A stretch of DNA of 64,000 bases. Source: Streptomyces lavendofoliae. GTDB taxonomy: Bacteria > Actinomycetota > Actinomycetes > Streptomycetales > Streptomycetaceae. Of the stretch, positions 24,186 through 32,504 are shown in pieces (within the stretch, counting starts at the first letter, position 1; each line of letters starts with the position of its first letter). The notes under the pieces were generated by a model, which was not told the DNA's origin, ran no database searches, and saw only the letters and a list, made by a program, of their open reading frames with translations. Location: contig NZ_BMTP01000010.1 in the NCBI RefSeq assembly GCF_014649735.1, forward strand, positions 124,001 through 188,000, written 5' to 3'. The position numbers were made by a program, and so were the translations under genes.

Positions 24186-25199
24186 ATGACCAGTGCTGAA
24201 CGGACGACGAAGGCGCCCTGGAGCGCCTGGTGGCAGCGATGGCCGCGCTGGGTGGCCCGGGCGACGACATTGTGGGCGGTGCTGTACGCCGGCTTCGGCC
24301 TGGCGTGCGCGATGAGCGGGACCCGCTTGCTGCACCACGGCGGTGAGTCGGGGGCCTTGGTGCCGGGTTGGGCGGTCGCGTCGGTGGGTGGGCTGGCGGC
24401 GCTGGTCAGTGGGGCGGTGGTGCGGTACGGGCCGCGGCCGGCGCTGCGGGTGCTGCTCTGGCTGGTCTGCGCCCTGGCAGGGATTACCGCGTTCAGCCTG
24501 CTGATGGATGTGATCACGCTGATGTTCGGTCAGGGAGTGGACAGCGGGGCTTCCGCTGCGAACAAGGCCCTCGCGGCGGTCGGGGCGGTCCTGCTTGCGG
24601 CCACGGCCCGGTCCGGCCGGCTGTTCGCCGGTACTGCCGTGCGAGCGCCGTCCACCGCACCGCGACTCGTCCGACTCGCCGCCTGGGCGGGGACGGTGGC
24701 CTTTGTCCCGTACGCGGCGATGAAGATGGTCTGGGCGCTCGGCGGGACGTTCGCGGGGATCACCGGTGAGGAGATGCTCGCGGTATCGGAGCGGAACGGC
24801 GCCTCGGGGATCTTCCTCACCTTGGAGTCCTGGGGCTTGGACCCCACGGTGCTGCTGGCCGTGCTCGGCGTCTTCCTGCTCTGGGGTCTGGTCCGCCCGT
24901 GGGGGCAGGTCTTCCCACGCTGGACGCTGTTCCTGCGCGGCCGACGGGTGCCGCGCTGGCTCCCGCTCGCCCCGGCTCTGCTCGGCGCTGCCACGCTCGC
25001 CCCGTACGGCGTTGTGGGGGTCGGATACTTGGCCCTGGTCACGTCCGGCGCGGCGACGATGCGGCGCGGTGACTTCCACTCCTTGGGCGACGCGCTGCTG
25101 GTCGGCTGGGTCGGGATGACCGCCTTCGCTGTGTACGGTATCGCCCTGACCATCGCCGCCCGCTCGTACTGGCTTCGGACGCGTCCCGCCTGCCGGTGA
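24186..25199 (+). CDS. Multi-pass membrane protein of unknown function
   Basis: The 337-residue protein has about eight hydrophobic helices, including TTLWAVLYAGFGLACAMSG, VASVGGLAALVSGAVV, VLLWLVCALAGITAFSLLM and TVLLAVLGVFLLWGLV. No catalytic or transport motif is recognised. Start: ATG at 24186 after a weak AGGAC; upstream in-frame sequence is not conserved-looking. Codon use differs slightly from its neighbours (more TTG, GGT, GTT and CGA-type codons), a perfect hairpin lies upstream and a transposase remnant immediately downstream. These point to acquisition by transfer. It might be a self-protection or immunity-type membrane protein, but nothing in the sequence proves this. Confidence 0.7.
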   Translation: MTSAERTTKAPWSAWWQRWPRWVARATTLWAVLYAGFGLACAMSGTRLLHHGGESGALVPGWAVASVGGLAALVSGAVVRYGPRPALRVLLWLVCALAGITAFSLLMDVITLMFGQGVDSGASAANKALAAVGAVLLAATARSGRLFAGTAVRAPSTAPRLVRLAAWAGTVAFVPYAAMKMVWALGGTFAGITGEEMLAVSERNGASGIFLTLESWGLDPTVLLAVLGVFLLWGLVRPWGQVFPRWTLFLRGRRVPRWLPLAPALLGAATLAPYGVVGVGYLALVTSGAATMRRGDFHSLGDALLVGWVGMTAFAVYGIALTIAARSYWLRTRPACR

Positions 25200-25254
25200 G
25201 TGTCGACACAGAGTGGGTATGGCCCGCGTTCGCGTTTCTCGACCGCGAGGACGG

Positions 25255-25356
25255 CCCCGCACCAGGCCGGATCTGGCCCTGGCCGACAAGGCGTACTCCT
25301 CCCGCGCGAACCCGCGAGCACCTGCGCGGGCGCGGTATCCGCCCCGTGATCAGCCC
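25255..25356 (+). pseudogene. IS5-family transposase remnant
   Basis: Translation gives RTRPDLALADKAYSSRAN and, after a one-base frameshift, REHLRGRGIRPVIS. This is the internal DDE-domain block of IS5-type (IS427-like) transposases, where the RPD-x-ALADKAYSSRA-x-R-x-HLR-RGI pattern is highly conserved. No other part of the transposase and no clear terminal repeats are left, so only a fragment of about 32 codons survives. It sits between the foreign-looking membrane gene and the thioesterase gene and marks an old insertion or deletion junction. Confidence 0.7.
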
Positions 25357-25471
25357 CCGTGGTCCGCTCGGTGATCCACGCAACGGCCTAGGATCGATCC
25401 CGCCCGTCCCGAGGGGGCGGTCGTCCGGTGAGCGGGCGTCCGGCCGATGCGCCGGCGCCGGGAGGAGCAGC

Positions 25472-25894
25472 GTGTCCGAGCCGTTTTCCGTCACCGTCGT
25501 GGTGCGCGGGTACGAGACCGATACCCAAGGTCATCTGAACCAGGCAGTCTACCTCCAGTACGCGGAACACGCACGCTGGTCCATGCTCCAGGCGGGCGGC
25601 ATCCGCCAGGCGGACCTGCTGGAGAGGAACCTGGGACCGGTGGCGCTGGAGGTGACGGTGCGGTACCGGCGGGAGCTGCGCGCGGGCGACGAGACCGAGG
25701 TGACCTGCGTCTTCGTCTGGGGCGAGGGCAAGACCTTCCGCATCGAGCAGATTATCCGGATGGCGGACGGCACCGTGGCCGCCGAAGTGTCGGGCGTCGG
25801 CGGTCTGATGGACCTGAGGCGGCGCAAGCTGGTCGCCGACCCGCGTGAGCACTTCAGGGCCCTGGCGAAGGCACCGGAGGTCTTCGGCCTCTGA
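25472..25894 (+). CDS. Hotdog-fold acyl-CoA thioesterase (4HBT/YbgC type)
   Basis: The 140-residue protein has the 4-hydroxybenzoyl-CoA-thioesterase signature near its N-terminus: GYETDTQGHLNQAVYLQYAE, with the D-x2-G-H-x-N catalytic patch. It is followed by VALEVTVRYRRELRAGDETE, the second conserved hotdog strand. It should hydrolyse an acyl-CoA or aryl-CoA thioester in the cytosol. GTG at 25472 is preceded by GGAGGAGCAGC, so this start is well supported, and the long upstream frame runs through the transposase remnant and can be rejected. It stands alone; the NUDIX genes converge on it. Confidence 0.9.
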   Translation: MSEPFSVTVVVRGYETDTQGHLNQAVYLQYAEHARWSMLQAGGIRQADLLERNLGPVALEVTVRYRRELRAGDETEVTCVFVWGEGKTFRIEQIIRMADGTVAAEVSGVGGLMDLRRRKLVADPREHFRALAKAPEVFGL

Positions 25895-26012
25895 TCGCAC
25901 TCGGCGCGGGGCCCCGCCCGGTGCGGGCTCCTCGGCGCACCCGCCGCGGACCGGGACGTTCAGCCGCCCCACGGCGGCGTTCCGGCTACGGGACCTCCCC
26001 GACGGCGTCCCG

Positions 26013-26610
26013 TCACCCGCCCGGCGCCCCGCCCGGCCCCGACGGGACGATGTGGAGACGGCCGGCTCCGGGGCCATGGGCGACGGGGTCGCCGGGGTGC
26101 TGGAAGTGGACCGCCACGGGGGCGCCCCGGCGGTACGCGTCGGGCCCCGCCCGGCGGTACGCCGCCATGTCGTCCGGCAGCGCGGCGAGCGGGAACCGAT
26201 CCATCCCGCCGCACAGATGCGGTTCGCGGATCACGGCCTCGAGGAAGAAACCGACGCGGGTGTCACCGCCCGGGGCCCGGTGATGGACCGTCACGGCCGC
26301 GCGCACGGCGGCCCGGTCGATGCGCACGCCGGTCTCCTCCAGGCTCTCGCGGATCACGGCGTCGACCACGTCCTCGTGGGGCCCGTCGAGGTGTCCCTAG
26401 GCAGGTGGAGCAGCCCGGAGGCGTACACCGGGCCGGCGCGGCGGGACAGCAGCACCTCGTCGCCAACGGCGCCGGGACGCCGCAGGACGAGGTGGACGTC
26501 GACGGGGGCGCGGTGAAGCGGCGGCGACCGTGGGCGCCCGGCTGCCCCGGCACCGGCCCCGGACCCGGCGGCGGAACGTGCGGCGGCGGTGTCGCCGGCC
26601 GGTTGGTCAT
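26013..26610 (-). pseudogene. Frameshifted NUDIX hydrolase gene
   Basis: The start, ATG at 26610, overlaps the stop of the upstream NUDIX gene (ATGA). That frame does not encode the domain. The family sequence APVDVHLVLRRPGAVGDEVL then VYASGLLHLP appears in a second frame, and the Nudix box LDGPHEDVVDAVIRESLEET continues in a third. The junction reads CACCTGCCTAGGGACACC, where one base is missing and a TAG stands in for the usual Ser codon of HLPSGHL. At least two frameshifts and one in-frame stop therefore break the gene. All pieces together cover a full-length NUDIX protein, so decay is recent, unless the sequence has errors. Confidence 0.72.
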
Positions 26611-27170
26611 CGTCTCCCTCCCCGGCCCGACGGGCGGTGGACCCAGCCGAGTTCGGTGTACGCGCGACCGCGGGCGATGCCGTCGATCGCGGCCCGGGTG
26701 TAGGGCACCGTCGCCTCGGGCAGGGCGTGGAGCGGCCACCACCGCCAGGCGGTGCACCGGTCCGGCTCCAGCAGCCGGGGCTCGCCGCGCCACCGGACGG
26801 CGCGGAAGAACAGCTGGACGCGCGGGACGGCGCCCGGTGCCTGGAGGAGGTGCACCGTGTGGACGAGCGTGAGGTCCTCCTCGGCGACGACCAGACCGGT
26901 CTCCTCACCGGCTTCCCGCACCACGCAGGCGCGCGCCGACTCCTGCTCGACATGGCCGGCGGGCACGTGCCACTCCTCCGCGCCGAACGCCACGGCCGGG
27001 CCGCGCAAACCGAGCAGCACGGTCCCGTCCCGCTCCGCGTAGAGGTGACCGCCCACGAGGTGGGAAGTCCGGGTCGGGGGCGCGGCCCCTGCCCGCCCGG
27101 GGCGCCGGTCCTCGCGCATGGCATCACCGTCTTCCGCCGGCCGCTCGGGCGGCACGGCCATCGATGGCAC
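26607..27170 (-). CDS. NUDIX hydrolase
   Basis: The Nudix box GHVEQESARACVVREAGEET then GL matches G-x5-E-x7-R-E-U-x-E-E-x-G-U, the metal-binding pyrophosphatase motif. Flanking strands HLVGGHLYAERDGTVLLGL and VHTVHLLQAPGAVPRVQLFF match the MutT-like domain. It would hydrolyse a nucleoside diphosphate linked to another group. The domain starts around residue 36; the start at 27170 is uncertain and ATG at 27119 is a good alternative that removes a non-conserved leader. It overlaps the broken NUDIX gene by 4 bp, so the pair was once a coupled operon of two paralogues. Confidence 0.8.
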   Translation of the reverse strand: MPSMAVPPERPAEDGDAMREDRRPGRAGAAPPTRTSHLVGGHLYAERDGTVLLGLRGPAVAFGAEEWHVPAGHVEQESARACVVREAGEETGLVVAEEDLTLVHTVHLLQAPGAVPRVQLFFRAVRWRGEPRLLEPDRCTAWRWWPLHALPEATVPYTRAAIDGIARGRAYTELGWVHRPSGRGGRR

Positions 27171-27364
27171 TGGTACTCCGTCAACCGCGCCACGGTCCCC
27201 TCGGTAACGGCCCCTCCGGGACGGCCTGACACCCGGTGCGCGCGGATCCGTCCCGGGCGCCGTCCCGGTGACCCCGCGTGCCGGTGTCGCCGTGCGGATT
27301 CGGGATATTGATACGGGGGAAAGGCAGCGGGAGGAGAACCGGAGCGAAGGAGGGGGGAGTTCGG

Positions 27365-27850
27365 ATGAGTGGCGACGGCACGGCTTCCCTGGAGGCCGAG
27401 AGACCGGACCGGACGGTGGACCGGACCCCGGGACGGCAGCGCCCGCCCGTGGCCGCCCCCGGGTATTCCGCCTCGAAGACCTACACCGACCTCCACGACG
27501 CCATCGGATCGGCGAGGGACTTCACCGCTGCCTTCCTGCTGGCGGAGGTGCACCGGCGCCGGGGCATACGCCCGCGGACCGTCGAGGACGCCAGACTGGT
27601 GGTCAGCGAGCTGGTCACCAATGTCGTCAGGCACGCCGCGGGTCCCTGCCGGGTCGACCTCCACCTCACCGCCGGGACACTGGAGATCGCCGTGTCCGAC
27701 GCGGACGAGGTGATCCCCGTGGCCCACGCGCAGGACCCGGCCAGGGTGGGACAGCACGGGCTCGAGATCGTCCTCGCCCTGTGCCGGAGCGTGCACGTGG
27801 AGCCGATACCTTCGGGGAAACGTGTGCGGGCGCGCCTCGCGGTGGACTGA
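27365..27850 (+). CDS. RsbW-like ATP-binding anti-sigma/regulatory kinase
   Basis: The 161-residue protein has the HATPase_c_2 fold of the anti-sigma kinase family. LVVSELVTNVVRHA is the N-box with the catalytic Glu and Mg-binding Asn, ISVSDAD-type strand LEIAVSDADEVIPVA follows, and GQHGLEIVLALCRSVHVEP is the G2 box. The N-terminal 40 residues are disordered-looking. Such proteins bind a sigma factor or phosphorylate a STAS partner. A STAS protein is encoded 87 bp downstream and a SigB-type sigma factor three genes on, so a partner-switching module is the natural reading. The GGAGGGGG site before ATG 27365 is strong. Confidence 0.88.
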   Translation: MSGDGTASLEAERPDRTVDRTPGRQRPPVAAPGYSASKTYTDLHDAIGSARDFTAAFLLAEVHRRRGIRPRTVEDARLVVSELVTNVVRHAAGPCRVDLHLTAGTLEIAVSDADEVIPVAHAQDPARVGQHGLEIVLALCRSVHVEPIPSGKRVRARLAVD

Positions 27851-27937
27851 CACCGGTCGCGTCGTCGGACGGTGGGGAGTGCGGGACCGGGTACCCCCGC
27901 GCGGGTACCGAGCGCAGGAGCGAGGAGGAAGCGGGAA

Positions 27938-28285
27938 ATGGAGCAGTCCGGGCTGCGGGTGCGCGTCGAGGTGCGTCCGGTCGGCGTCGGGGTCGTCACC
28001 ATCGGTGGCGAACTGGACTACGACGGGGTGGCCCTTCTGGGGAACGCGATCGGATCGCTGCGTGATCAGGGCGTGCACTGCCTGCTGCTGGACCTGTCCG
28101 GCATGACGTTCATGGACTCCTCCGGCGTCAACGCCTTCCTGCTCGCCCAGCGGGCCTCCCGCGCCCAGGGCGGCTGGGTGCGGTTGGCGAACCCCCAGCC
28201 GTCGGTGCTCAGAGTCATCGAGCTCGTCGGTCTCGGCGAGGCCATCCCCCTGTACGCCACGGTCGGCGAGGCGCTGGCGGCCTGA
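27938..28285 (+). CDS. STAS-domain anti-anti-sigma factor
   Basis: The 115-residue single-domain protein is an anti-sigma-factor antagonist of the SpoIIAA/RsbV type. TIGGELDYDGVALLG is the N-terminal strand-turn, and LLLDLSGMTFMDSSGVNAFL carries the phosphorylatable Ser (61 or 62) in the conserved D-S-S-G-V. When unphosphorylated it would bind and sequester an RsbW-like anti-sigma factor. The neighbouring ATP-binding protein and PP2C phosphatases are its probable kinase and phosphatases. ATG at 27938 follows GAGGAGGAA; the upstream in-frame extension is filler. Confidence 0.92.
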   Translation: MEQSGLRVRVEVRPVGVGVVTIGGELDYDGVALLGNAIGSLRDQGVHCLLLDLSGMTFMDSSGVNAFLLAQRASRAQGGWVRLANPQPSVLRVIELVGLGEAIPLYATVGEALAA

Positions 28286-28407
28286 CCGGAGCGGCAGACC
28301 TGCGTGGAACAACCGCGGCAGGGAATGCGGAGCTTCGTCCGTACCGACCCGGGTCCGCGGCCGGCCCCCAGGGCGGCCGGAGGACCCAAGAGCCCGTGGA
28401 GCCGTCA

Positions 28408-29616
28408 ATGAGCGTCAGTGACCCCGTAAGAACCGTCGTCCCGGACGCACCGGTGGGCGTCCAGGAGCAGAAGCAACGACTGCGCCGCCGCCTGGAACGA
28501 CTGATCGGCGCCGCGGCCACCGAGGGCAACGAGCTGGTCCGCCTGCGCAACGGCGACGAGATCTTCCCCGCGATGCTGCGGGCCATCCGCGGCGCGGAGC
28601 ACACCATCGACATGATGACCTTCGTCTACTGGCGGGGGGACATAGCCCGCGAATTCGCCGCGGCGCTCGCCGACCGGGCCCGGGCAGGCGTGCGCGTACG
28701 GCTGCTGCTCGACGGCTTCGGCGCCCGCCGGATCGAGAGCGGCCTGCTCGACGACATGAACGCCGCCGGTGTGCACGTGGCCTGGTTCCGCAAGCCCCTG
28801 TGGCTCTCCCCGCTCAAGCAGAACCACCGCTGCCACCGCAAGGCCCTGATCATCGACGAGCACACCGCCTTCACCGGCGGCGTCGGCATCGCCGAGGAAT
28901 GGTGCGGGGACGCCCGCAACCCCCGCGAGTGGCGGGACACCCACGTCCAGGTGCGCGGCCCGGCCGTCGACGGCGTGGCCGCCGCCTTCGCCCAGAACTG
29001 GGCGGAGTGCCACACGGAGCTGTACGACTCCCGCGACCGCTTCACCGAGCACTCCCAGCACGGCAGCGCGGTCGTGCAGGTGGTCCGGGGCTCCGCCAGC
29101 ATCGGCTGGCAGGACATGCAGACACTCATCCGCGTCATGCTCACCTCCGCGCAGAAGCGCTTCCGGTTGGCCACCGCCTACTTCGCCCCCGACCAGTACT
29201 TCGTCGACCTGCTCTGCGCCACCGCCCGGCGCGGCGTCACCGTGCAGATCCTGCTGCCCGGCGAGTACACCGACCAGCGGGCCAGCCAGCTGGCCGGGCA
29301 GCGCCACTACAGCGCCCTGCTCGCGGCCGGCGTCGACATCCGCCAGTACCGGCCCACCATGATGCACGCCAAGATCATCACCGTCGACGAGGTGGCGTCC
29401 CTCATCGGGTCCACCAACTTCAACCGGCGCTCCATGGACCACGACGAAGAGGTGATGCTCGCCGTGCTCGACGAGACGTTCACCGCCACCCTCGACCAGG
29501 ACTTCGACGAGGACCTCGCCGTCAGCACGCCCCTCACCCTCAGCCGCTGGAGCAAGCGCTCCCTGCTCCACCGCGCCCTGGAGGCGGCGGTCAGCCCCAT
29601 CCGCCGCTTCCTGTGA
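28408..29616 (+). CDS. Phospholipase-D superfamily protein, cardiolipin-synthase-like
   Basis: The 402-residue protein has two HKD motifs, HRCHRKALIIDEHTAFTG and MMHAKIITVDEVASLIGSTN, each H-x-K-x4-D followed by a Gly/Asn stretch. Between them lie the membrane-phospholipid type features DMMTFVYWRGDIAREFA and LATAYFAPDQYFVDLL. Cardiolipin synthases of this type join two phosphatidylglycerols. No strong transmembrane helix is visible, so it is probably peripheral. It lies between the STAS gene and the sigma-factor gene on the same strand and may adjust membrane lipids under osmotic or oxidative stress. GTG at 28396 is an alternative start four codons upstream. Confidence 0.85.
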   Translation: MSVSDPVRTVVPDAPVGVQEQKQRLRRRLERLIGAAATEGNELVRLRNGDEIFPAMLRAIRGAEHTIDMMTFVYWRGDIAREFAAALADRARAGVRVRLLLDGFGARRIESGLLDDMNAAGVHVAWFRKPLWLSPLKQNHRCHRKALIIDEHTAFTGGVGIAEEWCGDARNPREWRDTHVQVRGPAVDGVAAAFAQNWAECHTELYDSRDRFTEHSQHGSAVVQVVRGSASIGWQDMQTLIRVMLTSAQKRFRLATAYFAPDQYFVDLLCATARRGVTVQILLPGEYTDQRASQLAGQRHYSALLAAGVDIRQYRPTMMHAKIITVDEVASLIGSTNFNRRSMDHDEEVMLAVLDETFTATLDQDFDEDLAVSTPLTLSRWSKRSLLHRALEAAVSPIRRFL

Positions 29617-29650
29617 GAACCCCGCCCGGACCGGCCGGAAAAATATGGGG

Positions 29651-29675
29651 AATGAGATGCGTGGAACGGGGTAAG
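29651..29675 (+). promoter_or_regulatory. Putative SigB-type promoter in front of the sigma-factor gene
   Basis: GAAT, 15 bases and GGGTAA fit the Streptomyces SigB consensus GNNT-N14-16-GGGTAY except for the last base. It lies about 60 bases before the start codon, which would allow the sigma factor to drive its own gene. Confidence 0.4.
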
Positions 29676-29736
29676 CGCTGATCACTGGCTTGCCAGATGA
29701 TCAATGAGACGTGTGTACGTGGGAGGGGACAGGGCG

Positions 29737-30585
29737 ATGACGACTGCTGTGGCCATGGGAGCGGAGACCCGAGCCGGTGTCACGGAGCTGCCGGAGGTGG
29801 ACGCGCCGGAGAGTCTCGCACCCAAGGACGCGCGTGCCCTGTCCAGATTGTTCTTCGACAAGCTGGCCGTCCTCGAGGAGGGCACGCCGGAGCACCAGTA
29901 CGCCCGCAACACCCTCATCGAGATGAACATGTCGCTGGTCCGCTACGCCGCCGGCAGGTTCCGCGGCCGTGGCGACCAGATGGAAGACATCGTCCAGGTG
30001 GGCATGATCGGGCTGATCAAGGCGATCGACCGGTTCGAGCTCTCCCGGGAGGTCGAGTTCCCCACCTTCGCCGTGCCGTACATCGTCGGCGAGATCAAGC
30101 GGTTCTTCCGCGACACCTCGTGGGCCGTGCACGTGCCGCGACGCCTCCAGGAGGCGCGCGTCGAACTGGCGAAGGCGACCGAGGAACTCAGCACCCGGCT
30201 CGGCCGCGCCCCCAAGGTCGGCGAACTGGCCGCCCTGATGAGCCTCTCCGAGGACGAGGTCATCGAGGCCCGGCTGGCCTCCAACGGCTACAACTCCACC
30301 TCCCTCGACGCGGCGATCACCAACGCCGACGACGATGACACGGCGCTGGCCGACTTCATCGGCGCGGAGGACCCGGGCATGGAACTGGTGGAGAACTTCC
30401 AGTCCCTGGCCCCGCTCATCGGCCGGCTCGACGACCGTGACCGCCGCATCCTGCACCTGCGCTTCGTCGAGGAGCTCACCCAGGCGGAGATCGGCGAACA
30501 GCTCGGCGTCTCCCAGATGCACGTCTCGCGCCTGCTGAACCGCATGCTCGGCCGGCTCCGTGAGGGAATGCTCGCCACCGACTGA
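29737..30585 (+). CDS. SigB/SigF/SigG-family RNA polymerase sigma factor
   Basis: The 282-residue protein has region 2 with NMSLVRYAAGRFRGRGDQME, DIVQVGMIGLIKAIDRF and PTFAVPYIVGEIKRFFRD. It ends in a region 4 helix-turn-helix with LTQAEIGEQLGVSQMHVSRL. Region 3 is present between the two, so it is the SigB/F/G stress-sporulation class and not an ECF factor. It directs transcription of stress or development genes and is normally held by an RsbW-like anti-sigma factor; candidates are encoded at 27365 and 42394. ATG at 29737 has GGGAGGGG upstream. It may be autoregulated by the SigB-like promoter just upstream. Confidence 0.93.
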   Translation: MTTAVAMGAETRAGVTELPEVDAPESLAPKDARALSRLFFDKLAVLEEGTPEHQYARNTLIEMNMSLVRYAAGRFRGRGDQMEDIVQVGMIGLIKAIDRFELSREVEFPTFAVPYIVGEIKRFFRDTSWAVHVPRRLQEARVELAKATEELSTRLGRAPKVGELAALMSLSEDEVIEARLASNGYNSTSLDAAITNADDDDTALADFIGAEDPGMELVENFQSLAPLIGRLDDRDRRILHLRFVEELTQAEIGEQLGVSQMHVSRLLNRMLGRLREGMLATD

Positions 30586-30594
30586 GCCGGACCT

Positions 30595-30619
30595 CGCGGG
30601 CCGGCCCACACGGCCCGCG
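30595..30619 (+). terminator. Hairpin terminator after the sigma-factor gene
   Basis: CGCGGGCCG and CGGCCCGCG pair perfectly over 9 bp with a 7-base loop, ten bases after the stop codon. Confidence 0.65.
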
Positions 30620-30659
30620 CCGGCCCGCCCGTCGTGGCGGAGACCGGCGGAAGGGTGCC

Positions 30660-31625
30660 ATGGGAACCGCCGTACACGTACCACAGACCAGGGACATGCT
30701 CGGCGAAGAGCTGTCGGGTGACGAGGCCTTCGCCGCCCTGCGGCGCTACGGCGGCCGCAAACTGGTCACCGACTCCTTCACCCGCTTCCGCTACGCGGAC
30801 GGGTTCAGCTTCGCCCGGAGCCTCGGCTACCAGGTGGTGCTCGGCATCGTGCCGTTCACCATCGCCCTCGTCGGCATCACGACGACCATGCACACCGAGG
30901 GCTTCGGGCGGGCCATCGAGTCCGCCCTGTCCCAGATCGTGCCCGGCCTCAGCGGGGACGTGGTGCGCCAGGTGCTCGCCGACACCCGGCGCAGCGCCGG
31001 CGGCGACGCGGCCGGCGCCCTGGCCATGTGGCTCGGCCTGGGCTTCGCGATCGTCAACCTCGCGTCGGCGATGGGCCAGATCGAACGCGGCTGCAACCGC
31101 ATCTACGGCATCGAGCGCGACCGCCCGTTCGCCGTGAAGTACGCCAGGGGCGCCCTCCTCGCCCTGGGCGCCGGCCTCCCGCTCGGCGGCGGGTTCCTCG
31201 CCATCGTCGCCGGGGAGGAGATCGGCCAGGCCGTGGTCCAGGCACTGCACTGGCCGCGGTCCCTGCTCACCTGGTGGGGCTGGCTCCACCTGCCGGCCGG
31301 GATCGTCCTCGCCGCGCTGGCCTCGGCCGTCATCTTCCGGTGGGCGCCCCGACGCGTCCAGCCGGGGTACACCTGGCTCATCTTCGGATCGGGTGTGCAT
31401 CTGACCCTGTGGGTGGGCGCGACGGGCCTGTTGGCCCTCTACATCAACGAGAGCGGATCGTTCGGTGCCGTCTACGGCCCGCTGAGCGCGTTCGTCGCCC
31501 TGCTGCTGTGGGCGAACGTGACCGGCGCCGCGCTGTTCCTCGGCATCGCGTTCGCCGCGCAGCTCGAAGCGGCCCGGGCGGGCGCCACGGAACCCGTCCA
31601 CCCCGACCCCGGACCCGGCCGCTGA
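30660..31625 (+). CDS. YihY/BrkB-family membrane protein
   Basis: The 321-residue protein shows the YihY/BrkB family pattern: an N-terminal amphipathic helix, then membrane segments VVLGIVPFTIALVGITTTM, LAMWLGLGFAIVNLAS and LGAGLPLGGGFLAIVAGEE, and the conserved NESGSFGAVYGPLSAFVALL near the C-terminus. The biochemical role of this family is not settled (once annotated ribonuclease BN). It follows the stress sigma factor and a terminator hairpin, so it has its own promoter or reads through. A membrane-stress role is inferred from locus context only. Confidence 0.9.
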   Translation: MGTAVHVPQTRDMLGEELSGDEAFAALRRYGGRKLVTDSFTRFRYADGFSFARSLGYQVVLGIVPFTIALVGITTTMHTEGFGRAIESALSQIVPGLSGDVVRQVLADTRRSAGGDAAGALAMWLGLGFAIVNLASAMGQIERGCNRIYGIERDRPFAVKYARGALLALGAGLPLGGGFLAIVAGEEIGQAVVQALHWPRSLLTWWGWLHLPAGIVLAALASAVIFRWAPRRVQPGYTWLIFGSGVHLTLWVGATGLLALYINESGSFGAVYGPLSAFVALLLWANVTGAALFLGIAFAAQLEAARAGATEPVHPDPGPGR

Positions 31626-31694
31626 GCCGACGGGGCGGTCGCGACGGGGCGGAGACACGACGGGGCGCGGCCGGACGCCCGCCGGTGGCACGCC

Positions 31695-32267
31695 TCAGGC
31701 GGTGTCGGCGGTGTCGGCGGCGTCGGTCGACGCCGGTCCGTCCCCGCCCGGCTCCCGCGCCGTCCCGCTCGGCTCGATGGCGTGGCGGAAGCCGCTGAGG
31801 CCCGCGGTGAGGGCGGCGCGCAGCGCCGGGGGCATCGCGTCGATGACGTCGAGGAGTGCGGCCTCGCGCCGGGCCCGCAGGTCCATGAGGTGCTTGCGGC
31901 CACGGCTGGACAGCCGCAGCTCCACCTCCCTGCGGCTGGCGCTGCTGGGGGAGCGCTCGATGTACCCGAGGGCGTCGAGGCGGTCGCACATCCGGCTGAC
32001 GGAGGGCGGTGCCGAGCCCAGGACCTCCCCGAGGGTCCGCAGGTTGATCGGTTCGTCGCGGTCCAGGATGTAGAGCACCCGGAGCTGCGAGGAGGACACC
32101 GGAGCCGGCGAGGTCATGTCGCGGCCCTTGTTCCAGAGCACCTCGAGCAGCTCGATGACCTCCCGCGCGGCGTGCGCGGCGGCGTCCCGGTCGTCGTCCG
32201 TGGGAGTGTCGAAGTGCGTGTTGCCCAGGGTGAGACCCTGCAACGGCCTTGTCCGGCGCTGAGACAT
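31695..32267 (-). CDS. MarR-family transcriptional regulator
   Basis: The 190-residue protein has a winged-helix domain: SPAPVSSSQLRVLYILDRDE, the recognition region INLRTLGEVLGSAPPSVSRM then CDRLDALGYIERSPS, and the wing REVELRLSSRGRKHL. It ends in a Gly/Asp/Thr-rich tail. MarR dimers usually repress their own and neighbouring genes and respond to small ligands or oxidation. It is almost identical in the core to a second MarR gene at 40368-41039, and the two flank the phosphatase/kinase pair. It is convergent with the YihY gene. Confidence 0.9.
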   Translation of the reverse strand: MSQRRTRPLQGLTLGNTHFDTPTDDDRDAAAHAAREVIELLEVLWNKGRDMTSPAPVSSSQLRVLYILDRDEPINLRTLGEVLGSAPPSVSRMCDRLDALGYIERSPSSASRREVELRLSSRGRKHLMDLRARREAALLDVIDAMPPALRAALTAGLSGFRHAIEPSGTAREPGGDGPASTDAADTADTA

Positions 32268-32504
32268 GGGCCCTCCTCGATACTGCCGATCAACAACCTC
32301 GTACCTGCGAAGTCCCCGCCGGCGGCCGGGGACGCCACGGGCACCGGGCCAGCCTAAGCCCCATGCCCGCGCGGACGCCCCGGTCGCGGCGCGGAGCTCC
32401 CGGCGGTCCGTCCGGTCCGTCCGGTCGTGTCCGTGCCCGGCCGGGGACGGACAGGCCGTGACGTCACCGGCCGGACACGGACCGGACGGCCGCGCGGCGG
32501 CGGG

